Assembly (NCBI RefSeq): GCF_902493215.1
Contig: NZ_CABUOL010000032.1
Coordinates: forward strand, 1 to 16,621
Length of the DNA stretch: 16,621 nt
Direction of reading: 5' to 3'
Source: an uncultured Mediterranea sp.
GTDB taxonomy: Bacteria; Bacteroidota; Bacteroidia; Bacteroidales; Bacteroidaceae
In this document: piece by piece, positions 15,006 through 16,621 of the stretch
How positions within the stretch are numbered: the stretch's first letter is position 1
How the letters are laid out: every line of letters begins with the position of its first letter
Notes under the pieces: model-generated
What the model saw: the letters and a program-made list of their open reading frames with translations, nothing else
Database searches by the model: none
What the model was told of the DNA's origin: nothing
Translations under genes and position numbers: made by a program

Positions 15006-15017
15006 ATCAGTAGCAAA

Positions 15018-15764
15018 TTACATGTTCATGCCACCGTCGATCTGGATCACCTGACCCGAAACGTAGGACGACATGTCGGATGCCAGGAAGGTAGCCACGT
15101 TGGCCACGTCTTCGGGCGTACCGCCACGGCGCAGAGGAATCTTCTTGCACCATTCGGCCTTTACCTCGTCAGAGAGGGCGTCGGTCATGGCTGTCATGAT
15201 GAAGCCCGGAGCAATGGCGTTGGCACGGATGCCGCGTGAGCCGAGTTCCTGAGCGATGGACTTGGCCAGAGCAATCATACCGGCCTTGGAAGCCGAGTAG
15301 TTGGCCTGTCCGGCATTGCCGTGAACACCTACTACAGAAGCCATGTTAATGATGCTGCCGGCTTTCTGGCGCATCATGATGGGCGTACAGGCGTGGATGA
15401 AGTTGAATGCCGACTTCAGGTTCACGTTGATGACCATATCCCACTGCTGCTCGCTCATGCGCATCATCAGGCCGTCGCGGGTGATGCCGGCGTTGTTCAC
15501 CAGGATGTCGATGCGGCCGAAATCCTGATGGATGGCCTCTACCACCTTGGCCGTATCCTCGAAGTTGGCTGCGTTCGAAGCATAAGCCTTGGCCTTCACA
15601 CCCATGGCTTCGATTTCTTTGGCAGTATTCTCGGCGTTCTCGTCGATTACCAGGTCCGTAAATGCTACATTGGCGCCTTCAGCGGCGAACTTCAATGCGA
15701 TAGCCTTGCCGATACCACGTGCGGCACCGGTTACGATGGCTGTTTTTCCAGTTAATAATCCCAT
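15018..15764 (-). CDS. fabG: 3-oxoacyl-[acyl-carrier-protein] reductase
   Basis: A 248-residue short-chain dehydrogenase that reduces 3-oxoacyl-ACP with NADPH in fatty acid elongation. The nucleotide-binding TGAARGIG lies at 12-19, NNAG at 90-93, and the catalytic Ser143, Tyr156 and Lys160 in YSASK. The C-terminal signature GFIMTAMTDAL and the ending YVSGQVIQIDGGMNM are typical of FabG rather than of other SDR enzymes. It lies 66 bp after a TetR-family gene and 12 bp before a pseudouridine synthase gene. A minor near-match to the -7 box (TACTTTTA) lies in the 66-bp gap, so it may have its own promoter too. Confidence 0.93.
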   Translation of the reverse strand: MGLLTGKTAIVTGAARGIGKAIALKFAAEGANVAFTDLVIDENAENTAKEIEAMGVKAKAYASNAANFEDTAKVVEAIHQDFGRIDILVNNAGITRDGLMMRMSEQQWDMVINVNLKSAFNFIHACTPIMMRQKAGSIINMASVVGVHGNAGQANYSASKAGMIALAKSIAQELGSRGIRANAIAPGFIMTAMTDALSDEVKAEWCKKIPLRRGGTPEDVANVATFLASDMSSYVSGQVIQIDGGMNM

Positions 15765-15830
15765 AATCGTATTGTTTAAAAATTAAAAGTATCTTTTCTT
15801 CGTCGTAAAACTATCTTTTCCGCTCCCGTA

Positions 15831-16430
15831 TCACAGTGCTTTCGGCTCCTTGCGATGCAGGGCGCCGAAGACGATGCGTGCCACGTACTTGTCGCGTGTG
15901 GCGTCGTCCAGATTGGCTCCGATCTGCCCACGGATGTAGGGCACCTCGATGCCTTTCACACAATAGTGCACCAGATCGGCCGTCATGTCGAGGTCGTCTA
16001 TCTGAAAGACACCCGTCTCCATTCCTTCACGCAGCACATCCTTGAAGAGCTGTACCTCTTTTTCATCGAACCGCTTGCGAGCCTTCTCCACCTTCCAGAT
16101 GTCGCGGAAGAAATCGGCACGGAGCGTGCCGTTGCGGTAAACCACTTCCTTCACCACGTCCAGACGGGTGTAAATCATCTCGAGCATCTTCTCGTCAGGC
16201 GAGATGTGCTTGTCGGCCACACGCTTCATGGTGTCCAGCAGGATGTCCAGCTGCGACTCGACCACGGCCAGATAGATATCCTCCTTGCTCTTGAAGTAGG
16301 TATAGAGCGTGCGTCGCCCTTTCTTCGAAGCGAGGGCGATGTCGTTCATCGTGGTGTTCTCGACACCCATCTTCGCAAAGAGCTGACGGGCGACGTCCAC
16401 TAACTGGGCTCTGGTCTTGGATAACGGCAT
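15831..16430 (-). CDS. TetR/AcrR-family transcriptional regulator
   Basis: A 199-residue repressor-type regulator. The N-terminal helix-turn-helix is clear (about 8-53: VDVARQLFAKMGVENTTM..., then RRTLYTYFKSKEDIY). The rest is an all-helical ligand and dimer domain with no recognisable ligand signature. As the first gene before fabG it could control fatty acid or membrane lipid genes; that role is inference from position. It has its own well-formed promoter (16465-16496), divergent from the tRNA promoter. Confidence 0.92.
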   Translation of the reverse strand: MPLSKTRAQLVDVARQLFAKMGVENTTMNDIALASKKGRRTLYTYFKSKEDIYLAVVESQLDILLDTMKRVADKHISPDEKMLEMIYTRLDVVKEVVYRNGTLRADFFRDIWKVEKARKRFDEKEVQLFKDVLREGMETGVFQIDDLDMTADLVHYCVKGIEVPYIRGQIGANLDDATRDKYVARIVFGALHRKEPKAL

Positions 16431-16464
16431 GGTTCAATAATTGCACATTGCTTAATAATCTGAG

Positions 16465-16496
16465 CAAAAGTAAGACATTTCCCCTTATCACACAAG
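16465..16496 (-). promoter_or_regulatory. Promoter of the TetR-fabG operon
   Basis: The minus strand has CTTG (16496-16493), 20 bp, then TACTTTTG (16472-16465), which matches the Bacteroidota -33/-7 pattern with one mismatch in the -33 box. The start codon is 35 bp downstream of the -7 element. Confidence 0.65.
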
Positions 16497-16521
16497 AAAT
16501 AAAAAAAATATCTGCCGAATA

Positions 16522-16552
16522 TTTGTTTTTTCCAAAATAAGTCGTACCTTTG
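16522..16552 (+). promoter_or_regulatory. Full-consensus promoter of tRNA-fMet
   Basis: TTTG (16522-16525), exactly 19 bp, then TACCTTTG (16545-16552): a perfect match to the major sigma-factor consensus of Bacteroides. Transcription would start near 16559, a dozen bases before the mature tRNA. A strong promoter fits an initiator tRNA gene. Confidence 0.85.
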
Positions 16553-16571
16553 CACTCGAAATCAAGAACAT

Positions 16572-16621
<50 letters not shown>

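Noticed and set aside
14412..15239. Open frame opposite the pseudouridine synthase and fabG genes
   Set aside because: It spans two well-identified minus-strand genes and has no family features.

Overview
The window reads as a Bacteroides-type (Bacteroidota) chromosome. The evidence is a SusD-like protein with a DUF1735/DUF4361 lipoprotein, Bacteroidota lipoprotein signals, promoters of the TTTG...TAnnTTTG type, and an S9 peptidase, M16 peptidase and lipoprotein cyclophilin of familiar Bacteroides types. The left third is visibly AT-rich and accessory in character; the right two thirds are more GC-rich and look like conserved chromosome. I cannot name the species.

Left part (1-7440): a damaged polysaccharide utilisation locus. 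A surface lipoprotein and a SusD-like gene lie on the minus strand and end at a probable intrinsic terminator. The SusD gene has lost its 5' end (signal peptide and first segment), and no SusC gene is present. Next comes a dead IS982-type insertion sequence of about 1.04 kb with intact 21-bp ends but a transposase broken by three frameshifts and a nonsense codon. On its other side, in the opposite orientation, lie a GH18 glycosidase lipoprotein and a multidomain GH29 alpha-L-fucosidase, a pair that suggests host glycoprotein glycans as substrate. A nested hairpin and a cluster of five AAGCTGGG repeats end this part.

Middle (7586-11652): a lipoprotein cyclophilin (PPIase) and a single-unit M16 zinc peptidase form a minus-strand pair. 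Divergent from them is an NtrC-type sigma-54 response regulator with no histidine kinase in view. The 509 bp after it contain CCACAC repeats, a palindrome, a near-consensus sigma-54 promoter, a strong hairpin, fragments that look like a decayed small secreted peptide, and a bidirectional terminator. This could be a self-contained regulator-target module and is the most interesting stretch here.

Right (11653-16621): an S9-family prolyl oligopeptidase-like exopeptidase, a 23-bp CTAG-rich tandem repeat, then a minus-strand run TetR regulator - fabG - RluA-type pseudouridine synthase. Divergent from the TetR gene, a full-consensus promoter drives an initiator tRNA-fMet that is cut by the window edge.
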